DNA from: Balneola sp.
GTDB taxonomy: Bacteria > Bacteroidota > Rhodothermia > Balneolales > Balneolaceae
Assembly: GCA_002696035.1 (NCBI GenBank)
Contig: NZQV01000026.1
Span: forward strand, 372,001-436,000
Reading direction: 5' to 3'
Length of the DNA: 64,000 nucleotides
Translations under genes and position numbers: made by a program
Notes under the pieces: model-generated
What the model saw: the letters and a program-made list of their open reading frames with translations, nothing else
What the model was told of the DNA's origin: nothing
Database searches by the model: none
In this document: one piece after another, positions 30,496 to 40,526 of the stretch
How positions within the stretch are numbered: the stretch's first letter is position 1
Layout of the letters: the number at the start of each line of letters is the position of its first letter

Positions 30496-33060
30496 ATGAA
30501 ACAAGTAACGATACCATTTAAAAGTGTAAGAGCTTTTGGCCGGTCGCTGATCGCAGTAGCAGCTATGCTGTTGTTGGTTAGTACCACGCTAAATGCTCAG
30601 GTAAATACAAACTGGGATTTTTCAGAGTCTACCATTGGTGAGTCCTCGACTGCCGACTGGTGGATCTTAGGAGGAGACTATGCCGATCACGAATTTATTG
30701 AAGATCCGGATGACGCCTCTAACATATTATTGCAAACTACCCTAACCGAAATTGACAGTGCGGCAAATGCTTGGGATGTTCAGGTCGCAAGTGTAAATAC
30801 GGTATTAGACTCCGGTGCAACCTACGTAATCTCGGGTCGGCTTAAATATATAAGTTCAACAGACGCTGCTACAGCAACCATTAACTTTACTTCAGGGGAT
30901 GTTGGCATTCACCAATATGGTGCATCTATCAACAACGATGAGTGGACTGTTTTTACCCTAGATACAGTAAGAACAGAATCTGAGGTTACAGCAAATGTAG
31001 GGTTTCATCTTTCGAATTCTTCTCTTGAAAATGGAGATGTATTCCACACCGATTATATAAAGATTGAAAAAGTGGAAGAGGTAGTAGAAGAACCTACTGA
31101 AGAGAAAAACTTCGTAAATGATAACAGTGACTTTCAGGACGTAACTCTCGGTGCAACTACCGGAATTGAAAACTGGTGGATGCTTGGAGGCGATTTTGCA
31201 GATTTTGAATTTGTGGAAGATCCCGATGATGCATCTAATGTCCTTCATAAAACAACCATCACGGATATTGACGGTGCAGCCGAAGTATATACCGTGCAGT
31301 TGGCTAGTATTAATAATGAACTGGAAGCAGGAGGCACGTATGTAATGTCCGGACGGATCAAATATGTAAGCTCCACCGATGCAGCATCTGCTACTCTAAA
31401 CTTCGTATCAGGAATTTCAGGTATTAATCTCTACGGACAATCGGTCAATAATGAAGAATGGACGGTCTTTGAGTTTGATACTCTTACCACAGATACTGCT
31501 GTTACAGCAGCGCCCGGATTTCATTTAAGTGACTCTAATCTGGAAAATGGCGACGTTTATTATGTGGACTACATCCGAATTGAAAAAATTGGAGAATCAG
31601 ACACTGATGAGCCGGCTGAAATTACAGCAATTGCAGACGCAAGAACGTACCAAGACAGTTCTTTAGTGATCAGCGGAATTGCCTCTACTCCAAACTATGG
31701 CTTTAATAATGGTCAGTGGTTCCTTCAGGATGAAACAGGAGGTATCAATGTGATCTTCTTTGGTGAGGGTGACATAGAAGTTGAGCCCGGCGACGAGCAT
31801 ATTCTCTATGGAACAATTTCATCATATGAAGGACAGGTTCAGATCGATGTTGATTCCGCAGAAGTGGTTTCAACCGGAAATGACGTTCTTGTCTATGAAA
31901 TTGGATTGGATGAGTTTCTCAATGTTGAGAGCGATTATCAGGGACAGTATGTAGCACTTACAGATACAGCTACTTACTTATCCGAGATTAGCGACTGGCC
32001 TGTTGAAGACTTCGATGGCTGGAGTGGTTCAGGAACAAATGTATACTTCCAGGTAGCAGAAGATACCATAACCTATCGTATCGACCGTGATGAGGCTTTC
32101 TTTGACGGAACTGCTGAGCCTGCTGATGGAGAACAATTCTTGCTGTCAGGTATTTTATCAAGATTCAATGAAGAGGCCCAGTTCTATGGCGGATTCTTTG
32201 AGGATGACATTCTAACTCCAGCTCCGGCACCAACACCACTTCCAGTACCTGAGCCTCCTTATGCTGTGGGAGACACGTTGAATTACAATGGTAGTTTAAC
32301 ACTGAGTGATGTTGGAGCAACAGCACCTGTAGCTTGGACTATTTCGCTTGCTGAAGGTTCTTCGGCTGAAGTAGTTGGTGATGCAGCTGATGAAGACGGA
32401 AAAGCACTGGCAGTAACAGTTGCTTGGTCTGGTACTACCAATTGGTACGAAAACGAAGCTGTAAATGAGCCTATTAATGTTGTTGAAGGCGAAACTTACG
32501 AAGCTTCAGTTTGGCTGAAAGCGGATGAAGAAGGCCGTTCTGGTCGTTTTTATGCGGGCATGCCTGCTTCAGGTAGCTATGAGCGAGCCAGAGGATTTTC
32601 GACTCCTGTATCTGAATTAACAACTGAATGGCAGCGTGTGGCTTTCACATTCACTGCTACGGAAGCTCAGGCCACCAACGGCATGAGAGTAGGTGTGGAA
32701 ACGAATGCCGAAGTAAATGATGGAGGCGTTATTTATATAGATGATATCGTTCTTCAGAAAGTTGAAGGCACAAGTAATGAAGTTGGTGATCAGCCACTTT
32801 CTTTCAAATTGGATCAGAACTATCCAAACCCTTTCAACCCAACAACCAATATTTCATACGCTATTCCTGAAGCAACTCAGGTAACGTTGGAAGTATTCAA
32901 TATGCTTGGCCAAAAAGTGAAAACCTTGGTTAACGAGCGACAGGTTGCTGGTAGTAAGATGGTCAGCTTTGATGCAAGCAGCTTGGCATCCGGTGTTTAT
33001 ATTTACCGACTACAAGCTGGTAGTTTCGTTAAAAGTCAACGCATGACGCTGATTAAATAA
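30496..33060 (+). CDS. T9SS-secreted multi-module carbohydrate-binding protein without a catalytic domain
   Basis: The 854-residue protein has a signal peptide (1-35), then two homologous beta-sandwich modules of CBM4/9-like pattern (about 36-198 and 206-372). An OB-fold-like domain (about 375-565, with QDETGGINVIF) comes next, then a third CBM4/9-like module (about 588-757) and a T9SS sorting domain (about 770-854). No glycosidase, esterase or lyase motif is visible. It is therefore probably a surface-displayed or released xylan-binding protein. The first 30 residues are almost identical to those of the GH10 at 33460, and the third module is closely related to that enzyme's third module. It sits between two secreted xylanases. 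I infer a role in capturing xylan or keeping enzymes near it. Confidence 0.8.
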   Translation: MKQVTIPFKSVRAFGRSLIAVAAMLLLVSTTLNAQVNTNWDFSESTIGESSTADWWILGGDYADHEFIEDPDDASNILLQTTLTEIDSAANAWDVQVASVNTVLDSGATYVISGRLKYISSTDAATATINFTSGDVGIHQYGASINNDEWTVFTLDTVRTESEVTANVGFHLSNSSLENGDVFHTDYIKIEKVEEVVEEPTEEKNFVNDNSDFQDVTLGATTGIENWWMLGGDFADFEFVEDPDDASNVLHKTTITDIDGAAEVYTVQLASINNELEAGGTYVMSGRIKYVSSTDAASATLNFVSGISGINLYGQSVNNEEWTVFEFDTLTTDTAVTAAPGFHLSDSNLENGDVYYVDYIRIEKIGESDTDEPAEITAIADARTYQDSSLVISGIASTPNYGFNNGQWFLQDETGGINVIFFGEGDIEVEPGDEHILYGTISSYEGQVQIDVDSAEVVSTGNDVLVYEIGLDEFLNVESDYQGQYVALTDTATYLSEISDWPVEDFDGWSGSGTNVYFQVAEDTITYRIDRDEAFFDGTAEPADGEQFLLSGILSRFNEEAQFYGGFFEDDILTPAPAPTPLPVPEPPYAVGDTLNYNGSLTLSDVGATAPVAWTISLAEGSSAEVVGDAADEDGKALAVTVAWSGTTNWYENEAVNEPINVVEGETYEASVWLKADEEGRSGRFYAGMPASGSYERARGFSTPVSELTTEWQRVAFTFTATEAQATNGMRVGVETNAEVNDGGVIYIDDIVLQKVEGTSNEVGDQPLSFKLDQNYPNPFNPTTNISYAIPEATQVTLEVFNMLGQKVKTLVNERQVAGSKMVSFDASSLASGVYIYRLQAGSFVKSQRMTLIK
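32246..32770 (+). repeat. Paralogous segment 2: CBM module copy
   Basis: DNA encoding the third binding module here closely matches 34526-35040 in the next gene, starting from the shared CCTGAGCCTCCTTATGC. The proteins share long identical stretches, for example WQRVAFTF. It is evidence of module shuffling within the locus. Confidence 0.65.
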
Positions 33061-33090
33061 GTTTAAAAAACGATTCTTTAGTTTTTTAAT

Positions 33091-33127
33091 AGGCGGGTCT
33101 GCATTATTGCAGGCCCGCCTTTTTTTT
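33091..33127 (+). terminator. Rho-independent terminator after the multi-CBM gene
   Basis: A GC-rich stem (AGGCGGGTCTGCA paired with TGCAGGCCCGCCT) with a short AT loop is followed by eight T. It lies 31 bases after the stop codon. Confidence 0.92.
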
Positions 33128-33221
33128 GTTTTATACTGAGCACATTTTTTGCTCAGCAAACGAAATCAGGCAAAATTTTTTTAAGAGACAGAAAAATGAG
33201 TTACATTATTTGCGCAGTTGT

Positions 33222-33238
33222 TGGGCAAAATTATCTCA
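33222..33238. promoter_or_regulatory. Degenerate LacI-type operator
   Basis: TGGGCAAAATTATCTCA aligns with TGAGCAAAATTACCTCA at 30289 and with the palindrome TGAGCAA-N3-TTGCTCA. TTTGCGCAGT lies immediately upstream at 33209-33218. Confidence 0.45.
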
Positions 33239-33276
33239 TATAGTTTTAGATCACTGATATTATTGCGCGGATTTTT

Positions 33277-33288
33277 GGAAGCGGTTCC
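33277..33288. promoter_or_regulatory. Putative operator GGAAGCGGTTCC (second copy)
   Basis: Identical to the 12-mer at 30344-30355 and at a comparable distance from the start codon (172 versus 141 bases). Confidence 0.5.
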
Positions 33289-33459
33289 TGAAATATTTTT
33301 CCAGAGGACATGGAATTATTGAAAATGGACAACCCATCTATAAAATTGTCACAGGGTTTTCAAAATAAAGCGTCAATAATAAATCATGATCGGCGAAATT
33401 TTTTTGAGCAACGATTTTGCAACTATAAACTTAATCACAATTCTTTAGGAGACTGACAG

Positions 33460-36309
33460 ATGAAACAAGTAACGATACCATTTAAAAGTGTAAGAGCTTT
33501 TGGCCAGTCGCTGATCGCAGTAGCAATGCTGTTGTTGGTTAGTACTACGCTAAATGCTCAGGTAAATACCAATGGAGATTTTGAAGATGGAACAACCGGT
33601 TGGACATTCGAGGGAGAATCGAATGCCACTATTGAGGTTGCAGAAGATCCTGATGATGCAAGCAATAATGTTTTGCAGGTTACATTAACGGATACTGCAG
33701 GACTTGATGCATGGTCTGTTCAGGCATTTCAAACTTCCAATCTAACCGCTGGAACGGAATATACCTTCTCATTTCGAGCACGTGCTTCCGAAGATGCTAC
33801 TATACAATTTGATGGTGGCAGCGGCGCTCAATTATGGGGACAGTCAATATCAACAGATTGGACAACTTTTGAAGCCGGTCCCGTTTCTTTTGAAAATGAT
33901 ACCACGCTTCAATATGCTATACACTTCGCTCACGAAAATAATGGTGAGAACGTCGTTTTATATGTAGATGACGTAGCTGTGGAAGCTGCAGAAGAGGAAG
34001 TGGAAGAACCTTCAACCCCTGAAGACTTTGTAAATACAAACGGAGATTTCTCTGAATCAGATTTAGGACCAACAACCGGTACCACAGGATGGTTCTTCAA
34101 TGGAGCTGATGCCCTCGCCGATTTTGAGATCGTTGAAGATACTGCCGATGCTCTCAACAAATTGCTCAAAGTGACGCTGACGGATATTGATGGATCAGCA
34201 AATCCATGGAATATTCAGGCCGGAAGTGCAAATATTTCATTCGAAGCAGAAACACAGTACGCTATTACAGCACGTATGCAATATAATAGTTCTACCGGCG
34301 CTTCATCAGGCCTCATGAGTCTTGATGCTGGATCCGCATATGGTGGGCCACGCTACGAGGTTTCTATCCCGGAAGGCGAATGGACGACCGTTGCTTTAGA
34401 TACAACAATGACCGATACGGCTTTTACTGCCAATGTGGGACTTCACATGGGATTCCCCGCACACGCCAATGGCGATAGCATCTATATCGACTATATTAAA
34501 GTTGAAGAAATTGAAGTAAGTCCATACCCTGAGCCTCCTTATGCAGTTGGCGATACGGTAAATTACAACGGTAGTTTAACGTATAGCGAGCTTGGTGATG
34601 CAGAACCTGAAGCCTGGACCATTTCTTTGTCAGACGGTTCTTCTGCAGAAGTGGTGGATGATGCAGCAGACGGAGATGCAAAAGCTCTGGCAGTAACGGT
34701 GTCATGGTCAGGAACTACAGAATGGTACAACAATGAAGCCGTTAATAACCCGATAAATGTTGTTCAAGGCGAAACTTATGAAGCTTCGGCTTGGGTTAAA
34801 GCAGATCAGGATGGTCGAATTGCCCGAGTGTATGCCAGCATGCCGGAATCAGGTGGATATGCACGTGCAAGAGGCTGGGATTCCCCACAAACAACCCTTA
34901 CTACTGAATGGCAACGTGTTGCATTTACTTTTGTGGCAAGTGCAACTCAGGCAGAAAATGGTATGAGATTGGGTGCCGAATTCAACGCTGAGACGAATGA
35001 CGGTGCGGTTATATATCTTGATGACTTTGTACTTAAGAAAACAGCAGATGCGCCTACCGGTCCTGATATGGACCCAATAGCGCAGGGTAAGAACAAATGG
35101 TTAGGTAATATTTACAGTTCTCCTCAGGTCCAGGATTTTACTAGCTACTGGAACCAGGTAACAGCTGAGAATGCTGGTAAATGGGGTAGCGTAGAAGGTA
35201 CCCGTGATGAAATGAACTGGTCCGGTTTAGATGCTGCTTATGATCTTGCCAAGGACAATGGCTTCCCATTCCGTTTCCATATTCTGATCTGGGGTGGGCA
35301 GCAGCCTAGCTGGATCAATGACTTGAGCACTGAAGAGCAGCTCGAAGAGATCGAAGAATGGATGGATGCAGTAGCCGAACGTTATCCAGACATGGAATAC
35401 GTTGAGGTGGTTAACGAAGGATCAAACGGACACCAGCTGCCGGACGGCCAAAGTGGAGATGCTAATTACATTGAAGCATTGGGCGGAACCGGAGATACCG
35501 GCCATGATTGGATCATTACCGCTTTTGAAATGGCTAGGGATCGTTTCCCAAATGCCAAATTGATGATCAACGATTACGGTATTGTTGGAAACAGAGCTGC
35601 AACCACGAATTATCTTGCCATTATTGAAGACCTGCAAGAACGTGATCTAATTGATGTGATAGGCGTACAGTCTCACGCATTCTCTATTGTACCCTCTCTG
35701 CCATCTGAGATTGAGAGAACTTTGGATATGCTGGGCGAGACCGGACTTCCTATTCAAGCAACTGAAATGGATATAGACGGTGATCCGGAAGGAACAGACG
35801 CAGAGTCAGATTCAGTGCAGCTTGCAAGATATCAGCGCATCTTCCCGATCTTCTGGGAGCATCCTTCAGTAGAAGGTGTTACTCTGTGGGGCTGGAGAAC
35901 AGGCCTGTGGCGAGATGATCAGGAAGCCTACATCATTCGTGATAATGGCGAAGAACGTCCGGCATTAGAATGGCTGCGAGCCTATGTGGATACGGCGAAT
36001 GTGGAATACGGTGTTTCTACAGAAGAGCTGTTGACCAACACTCCCGAGCAATTTAAGCTCAACCACAACTACCCGAACCCATTCAACCCAACTACACAGA
36101 TCAGCTACAACCTGCCGAGAAGTGCAGATGTAAATCTGCGGGTGTATGATATAACCGGGCGATTGGTTCAAACATTGGTAAATAATCGTCAAAATGCAGG
36201 ATCCCATACGGTAACTTTTAATGCAGCGAGTCTGTCATCAGGAGTCTATTTCTACAGAATAGAAGCGGGATCGTTTACCGATGTAAAACAGATGATGCTT
36301 ATTAAATAG
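33460..36309 (+). CDS. T9SS-secreted GH10 endo-xylanase with three N-terminal CBM modules (mosaic gene)
   Basis: The 949-residue protein has a signal peptide (1-34) nearly identical to that of the multi-CBM protein upstream. Three CBM4/9-like modules follow (about 36-175, 188-350 and 358-540), then a GH10 barrel (about 545-855) and a T9SS tail (about 870-949). The acid/base is Glu653 (VVNEGSNG) and the nucleophile Glu769 (QATEMDIDG). The first module differs from both neighbours and the second resembles the repeated module of 30496. The third matches the last module of 30496, and the GH10 plus tail match 27579. It appears to be assembled from parts of its two neighbours. It should cleave xylan outside the cell. 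Confidence 0.9.
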   Translation: MKQVTIPFKSVRAFGQSLIAVAMLLLVSTTLNAQVNTNGDFEDGTTGWTFEGESNATIEVAEDPDDASNNVLQVTLTDTAGLDAWSVQAFQTSNLTAGTEYTFSFRARASEDATIQFDGGSGAQLWGQSISTDWTTFEAGPVSFENDTTLQYAIHFAHENNGENVVLYVDDVAVEAAEEEVEEPSTPEDFVNTNGDFSESDLGPTTGTTGWFFNGADALADFEIVEDTADALNKLLKVTLTDIDGSANPWNIQAGSANISFEAETQYAITARMQYNSSTGASSGLMSLDAGSAYGGPRYEVSIPEGEWTTVALDTTMTDTAFTANVGLHMGFPAHANGDSIYIDYIKVEEIEVSPYPEPPYAVGDTVNYNGSLTYSELGDAEPEAWTISLSDGSSAEVVDDAADGDAKALAVTVSWSGTTEWYNNEAVNNPINVVQGETYEASAWVKADQDGRIARVYASMPESGGYARARGWDSPQTTLTTEWQRVAFTFVASATQAENGMRLGAEFNAETNDGAVIYLDDFVLKKTADAPTGPDMDPIAQGKNKWLGNIYSSPQVQDFTSYWNQVTAENAGKWGSVEGTRDEMNWSGLDAAYDLAKDNGFPFRFHILIWGGQQPSWINDLSTEEQLEEIEEWMDAVAERYPDMEYVEVVNEGSNGHQLPDGQSGDANYIEALGGTGDTGHDWIITAFEMARDRFPNAKLMINDYGIVGNRAATTNYLAIIEDLQERDLIDVIGVQSHAFSIVPSLPSEIERTLDMLGETGLPIQATEMDIDGDPEGTDAESDSVQLARYQRIFPIFWEHPSVEGVTLWGWRTGLWRDDQEAYIIRDNGEERPALEWLRAYVDTANVEYGVSTEELLTNTPEQFKLNHNYPNPFNPTTQISYNLPRSADVNLRVYDITGRLVQTLVNNRQNAGSHTVTFNAASLSSGVYFYRIEAGSFTDVKQMMLIK
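34526..35040 (+). repeat. Paralogous segment 2: second CBM module copy
   Basis: Counterpart of 32246-32770. Here the module is followed directly by the GH10 barrel, whereas in the other gene it is followed by the sorting domain. Confidence 0.65.
35068..36309 (+). repeat. Paralogous segment 1: second GH10 plus sorting domain copy
   Basis: Counterpart of 28809-30062. Both active-site glutamate segments and the sorting domain are retained. Confidence 0.7.
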
Positions 36310-36349
36310 CAGATTTTGTTTAGATTTATAGCAATTGAAAATTAAGTTG

Positions 36350-36388
36350 ATAGCCCGCTTTACAAGATAAAGCGGGCTATTTTTTTTA
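36350..36388 (+). terminator. Rho-independent terminator after the second GH10
   Basis: The stem ATAGCCCGCTTTA pairs with TAAAGCGGGCTAT and is followed by eight T. It separates the xylanase from the galactose operon, whose first start codon is about 95 bases further on. Confidence 0.92.
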
Positions 36389-36483
36389 TACTTATCAAGA
36401 CTGATAAATCAATTTTAGAAACATAGATGCTAAGAAAAAGCAAGGAATAGTTAATACATAATGGGATGTAGAGCAGAAGTTTC

Positions 36484-37680
36484 ATGAAAGAATATACCGG
36501 AGCCGATCTGACACAGATTGTAATTGATGAATTTAAATCTCGGTTCAAAAAAGAACTTGTTCTTGTTGCATCTCCCGGACGGGTAAACCTGATGGGCGAC
36601 CATACCGATTATAACGACGGGTTTGTGCTGCCGGCGGCCATTGATAAGAAAATAGTGCTGGGGATATCTCCAAATGGGATGGATAAAGTTCGTGCTTTCT
36701 CCATAGATATGAATGAGTCGGTACAGCTGCAGGTGGCTCATCCTAAACAAAGCAAAATGCAATGGGCGAATTACCTGAAAGGTGTTATTTGTGAGTTGAA
36801 GGAAAAAGGCTATTCGCTTGGTGGATTTGATGTCGTATTCAGCGGAGATATTCCCATTGGTGCGGGCCTTTCTTCTTCCGCTGCTTTGGAAGGGGCATTG
36901 CTCATCGGCCTAACACAAATATTTGATCTCAATTTAAACAGATCAGAAATGGCCAGAATTGGTCAGCTGACGGAGCATAACCATGTAGGAGTTCAATGCG
37001 GTATCATGGATCAGTTTGTAAATTTGCACGGGGTTGAAAGTTCTGCGCTCAAGCTGGATTGCAGGTCACTGGAGTTTGAGCAAGTTCCATTTGAACGAGA
37101 TGACATAAAGGTTGTGCTGTGCAATTCTAAGGTGAGCCATAACCTGGCGGATTCTGAATACAATGTCCGCCGGGCTCAGTGTGAACAGGGAGTAGAGGTA
37201 TTAAAGAAATATGATGCTGGTATCCAGAATCTCAGAGATGTTTCCAGAGAACTATTGGAGGATCATAAGAGTGAGCTAAATGAACTTATCTTCCGGCGCT
37301 GTAAATTTGTGCTCGATGAAAACGAACGTGTTCATGCCGCATGCAAATACCTGGCTGAAGATGATCTGGAAGCGTTCGGGAAATGTATGTTTGATTCACA
37401 TGAAGGACTGAGTAAGGAATATGAAGTCAGCTGCAGGGAGCTGGATGTGCTGGTGGAGATCGCTAAAGAACAAAGCGGAGTATATGGCGCCCGTATGATG
37501 GGGGGAGGTTTTGGCGGCTGTACCATCAGTCTTGTTCAGGAAGAACACGTGGAAGCTTTTCAAAAAGAAATAGCAAAAGAATATCGAAATAGTACGGGCA
37601 TAGAAATAGAAATGTATATTACCCAAATAGCCTCCGGGGCTAAAATTATTCAGGATTCACTCACTCCAAAATTGAAATAA
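36484..37680 (+). CDS. galK: Galactokinase
   Basis: Phosphorylates alpha-D-galactose to galactose-1-phosphate in the Leloir pathway. The 398-residue GHMP kinase shows the galactokinase signature [13 protein letters not shown] (about 32-44). The ATP-binding loop [12 protein letters not shown] (about 127-137), catalytic Asp176 (CGIMDQ) and the C-terminal GGGFGGC motif are also present. It starts an apparent operon with galT (7-base gap) and a Na+/galactose symporter. galE and galM are not in the window. Galactose would come from the GH2, GH97 and perhaps GH95 enzymes upstream. Confidence 0.95.
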   Translation: MKEYTGADLTQIVIDEFKSRFKKELVLVASPGRVNLMGDHTDYNDGFVLPAAIDKKIVLGISPNGMDKVRAFSIDMNESVQLQVAHPKQSKMQWANYLKGVICELKEKGYSLGGFDVVFSGDIPIGAGLSSSAALEGALLIGLTQIFDLNLNRSEMARIGQLTEHNHVGVQCGIMDQFVNLHGVESSALKLDCRSLEFEQVPFERDDIKVVLCNSKVSHNLADSEYNVRRAQCEQGVEVLKKYDAGIQNLRDVSRELLEDHKSELNELIFRRCKFVLDENERVHAACKYLAEDDLEAFGKCMFDSHEGLSKEYEVSCRELDVLVEIAKEQSGVYGARMMGGGFGGCTISLVQEEHVEAFQKEIAKEYRNSTGIEIEMYITQIASGAKIIQDSLTPKLK

Positions 37681-37687
37681 ACTGAAA

Positions 37688-38728
37688 ATGGGACTTGATC
37701 TTACTACTCATCCTCATCGCAGATTAAACCTGTTAACCGGCGAATGGATACAGGTTTCACCGCATCGCACAAAACGTCCGTGGCAGGGACGGGAGGAGAA
37801 TATTGAAGAGGAGCAGAAACCGGAATACGATCCGGGTTGTTATCTGTGTCCTGGAAATGAGCGGGCGGGAGAGGCGCAAAACCCGGAGTACGAATCTACC
37901 TTTTCCTTTATAAATGATTTCAGTGCTCTATTGCCCGATACATCACCCGAAGAGATCAGTCATGAAGATCTTCTGGTTTCAAAAGGGGAGCGCGGTCTCT
38001 GTAAAGTGATCTGCTTTTCACCTCGGCACGATCTTACCCTTCCTGAAATGGAGCTTGCTCAGGTTGAGCAGGTGGTAGATCTATGGGTGAAGGAATACGA
38101 AGAGCTTGGTGCCAATGATTTCATAAATTACGTACAGATCTTTGAGAATAAGGGAGAGATCATGGGGTGCAGTAATCCCCATCCGCATGGACAGATATGG
38201 GCTCAGGAAACCATCCCCGAAGAACCTGCCAAAGAGTTAAAGCAGTTTGAAGCGTATCACAAAAAGCATGGGAGAACACTGCTATCCGATTATCTGGATC
38301 TGGAACTTGAGCAGAAGGAAAGGGTAGTTGCAGAGAATGATCACTTTGCGATAGTGGTGCCGTTCTGGGCTTTTTGGCCGTTCGAAACCATGATCGTAAG
38401 CAAGCGACCTTTTGGAAAGCTTACCGATATGAATACATATGAGAAGAAGGCATTTGCTGAGATCATTCAAAAGATCACTATCAAATATGACAACTTGTTT
38501 GAGATCTCTTTTCCCTATTCTGCAGGACTGCATCCGGCTCCAACCGACGGGAAAGAGCATCCCGAATGGCATTTTCATATGCATTTCTATCCGCCTTTGT
38601 TGCGGTCGGCTACCGTCAAAAAATTCCGGGTAGGGTATGAGATGCTGGCAAATCCACAGCGGGATGTAACGGCTGAATACAGTGCCTCTCTTTTAAAGGA
38701 GTTACCGGAAACACACTATAAAAAATAA
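37688..38728 (+). CDS. galT: Galactose-1-phosphate uridylyltransferase
   Basis: Exchanges UMP between UDP-glucose and galactose-1-phosphate. The 346-residue protein carries the metal-binding CYLCPGN motif (about 57-63). It also has the HIT-like active-site triad segment NPHPHGQ with nucleophilic His167 (His166 in E. coli GalT) and Gln169. A C-terminal [11 protein letters not shown] stretch matches the second metal/uridylate site. It lies between galK and the symporter gene with very short spacers, as expected for one transcript. Confidence 0.95.
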   Translation: MGLDLTTHPHRRLNLLTGEWIQVSPHRTKRPWQGREENIEEEQKPEYDPGCYLCPGNERAGEAQNPEYESTFSFINDFSALLPDTSPEEISHEDLLVSKGERGLCKVICFSPRHDLTLPEMELAQVEQVVDLWVKEYEELGANDFINYVQIFENKGEIMGCSNPHPHGQIWAQETIPEEPAKELKQFEAYHKKHGRTLLSDYLDLELEQKERVVAENDHFAIVVPFWAFWPFETMIVSKRPFGKLTDMNTYEKKAFAEIIQKITIKYDNLFEISFPYSAGLHPAPTDGKEHPEWHFHMHFYPPLLRSATVKKFRVGYEMLANPQRDVTAEYSASLLKELPETHYKK

Positions 38729-38752
38729 AATAAATCGACAGGAAGGTTTAGA

Positions 38753-40384
38753 ATGACTGGAATAGATATTGCTGTATTTGTTGGATATTGTTTACTCATT
38801 ATTGGGATCGGGCTTTGGGTTTCGCGGGATAAAGAAGGCCATCAAAAAAATGCCGAAGATTATTTTCTGGCCGGTAAATCTCTTCCCTGGTGGGCCATTG
38901 GAGCCTCTCTGATCGCAGCCAATATCTCTGCCGAACAAATTATCGGGATGTCCGGCTCTGGTTTTGCGGTAGGACTCGCCATTGCGTCCTATGAGTGGAT
39001 GGCAGCTGTAACGCTGATCATCGTCGGCAAATACCTGCTGCCTATTTTTATAGAAAAGAAACTGTATACCATTCCGGAATTTATTGAGCATCGGTTCAAT
39101 ACAACCCTTAAAACTATTTTAGCAGTTTTCTGGATCGCCCTGTTTGTATTTGTGAACCTGACAACGGTGATCTTTTTGGGAGCTAAAGCCCTTGATACAA
39201 TCATGGGAACCGGAGATGGAAGCCTGTTGATCTATGCCCTGATCGGGCTGGCGCTTATTGCTGCAGCCTATTCTCTTTATGGGGGACTTTCCGCCGTTGC
39301 CTGGACCGATGTATTGCAGGTGGGGTTGCTTATTTTGGGAGGATTTGTAACTACGTTTGTGGCCCTGAATAACATCACTCCTGAAGGCGGCGTTTTGAAT
39401 GGTTTTGCGCATTTATATGATGTGGCGGGAGATAAGTTTAATATGATCCTGGATCGTGATAATCCGGAATTCAAGAATCTTCCCGGCATTGCCGTTTTGA
39501 TCGGAGGTTTGTGGGTAGCCAACTTATACTACTGGGGATTCAATCAGTATATCATCCAGCGGACACTGGCGGCGAAGTCGCTAAAGGAAGCCCAAAAGGG
39601 AATTATTTTTGCGGCTTTTCTGAAACTGATCATTCCATTGATCGTTGTTATTCCGGGTATCATCGTGTATGTATTGTACTTTCAGCCGGAAGGGACTGCG
39701 CACATTCCCGGCGTTTTCGATGTTTTCACCAATCCCGATGGCAGTATAGAGTACGACAATGCTTATCCGTGGCTGATCAGCGTATTCCTTTCGCCTGGTT
39801 TTAAGGGGCTGGTGGTTGCTGCACTTGCTGCCGCCATTGTGTCTTCCCTGGCTTCGATGCTAAATTCGGTGGCTACCATTTTTACGATGGATATTTACCG
39901 CCCGTACTTCAATCAAAATGCCACCGACAAACAAACAGTAAACACAGGACGCATCACTGCGGCAGTAGCACTTATTATTTCGGTGTTATTGGCCCCGCAG
40001 CTGGAAAATGTCCCGCAGGTATTTCAGTATATACAAGAATACACTGGATTGGTGAGTCCCGGAATTCTGGCGGTCTTTATGATGGGATTATTTTGGAAAA
40101 AAACTACCACCAAAGGCGCTATCTATGGAGTGCTCAGTTCAATTGTGATCGCGCTGCTTCTTAAAGTTCCGGCGTTGGGGCTGCCGTTTCTCGATCAGAT
40201 GTATTACACCCTCATTCTTACCATTGTGATCATTGCCGGAGTAAGCCTTACTACGAATCCACAAGACGAAGACCCCAAGGCCATTCATACCACGGCGGAG
40301 ATGTTTAAGACCGGTTCTGCTTTTAATATAGGAGCGTATGTTATTCTGGTTTTGGTCGCAGTATTATATGCTGTTTTCTGGTAG
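38753..40384 (+). CDS. Sodium/galactose symporter (SSS family, SglT-like)
   Basis: This 543-residue inner-membrane protein of the solute:sodium symporter family resembles Vibrio SglT closely along its whole length. Shared segments include EDYFLAGKSLPWWA, ANISAEQ with Gln62 (sugar-contacting Gln69 in vSGLT) and Glu81 in ASYEWM (Glu88). WGFNQYIIQRTLAAKS and the TGLVSPGILAVF helix are also shared. About 14 transmembrane helices are expected. A clear ribosome binding site (AGGAAGG) precedes the ATG. Coupling with galK and galT indicates galactose, possibly also glucose, uptake. It lacks part of the C-terminal helix extension of vSGLT. Confidence 0.92.
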   Translation: MTGIDIAVFVGYCLLIIGIGLWVSRDKEGHQKNAEDYFLAGKSLPWWAIGASLIAANISAEQIIGMSGSGFAVGLAIASYEWMAAVTLIIVGKYLLPIFIEKKLYTIPEFIEHRFNTTLKTILAVFWIALFVFVNLTTVIFLGAKALDTIMGTGDGSLLIYALIGLALIAAAYSLYGGLSAVAWTDVLQVGLLILGGFVTTFVALNNITPEGGVLNGFAHLYDVAGDKFNMILDRDNPEFKNLPGIAVLIGGLWVANLYYWGFNQYIIQRTLAAKSLKEAQKGIIFAAFLKLIIPLIVVIPGIIVYVLYFQPEGTAHIPGVFDVFTNPDGSIEYDNAYPWLISVFLSPGFKGLVVAALAAAIVSSLASMLNSVATIFTMDIYRPYFNQNATDKQTVNTGRITAAVALIISVLLAPQLENVPQVFQYIQEYTGLVSPGILAVFMMGLFWKKTTTKGAIYGVLSSIVIALLLKVPALGLPFLDQMYYTLILTIVIIAGVSLTTNPQDEDPKAIHTTAEMFKTGSAFNIGAYVILVLVAVLYAVFW

Positions 40385-40470
40385 GTGGATTTCAGGAGAT
40401 AGGTGTGGAAGATTTAATAACTCGAAGAACATTCAGCTCGGAATGAAGCGGTCAATATCATTGAAAAAAG

Positions 40471-40499
40471 AAAACCCGGACATATGGTCCGGGTTTTTA
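40471..40499. terminator. Bidirectional terminator between convergent symporter genes
   Basis: AAAACCCGGAC and GTCCGGGTTTTT form a stem around ATAT with T-runs on both strands. It serves the galactose operon on the plus strand and the minus-strand symporter gene. Confidence 0.88.
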
Positions 40500-40526
40500 T
40501 TTACGCTTAATAAATAAACAGCTTCT

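Larger units (their letters stand above)
33128..33459 (+). promoter_or_regulatory. Promoter/5' UTR of the second GH10, copy of the region upstream of 30496
   Basis: Non-coding DNA of about 330 bp that shares three ordered blocks with the region before 30496. It ends in a strong Shine-Dalgarno (TTTAGGAGACTGACAG before ATG) that the other copy has in weaker form. Confidence 0.65.
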
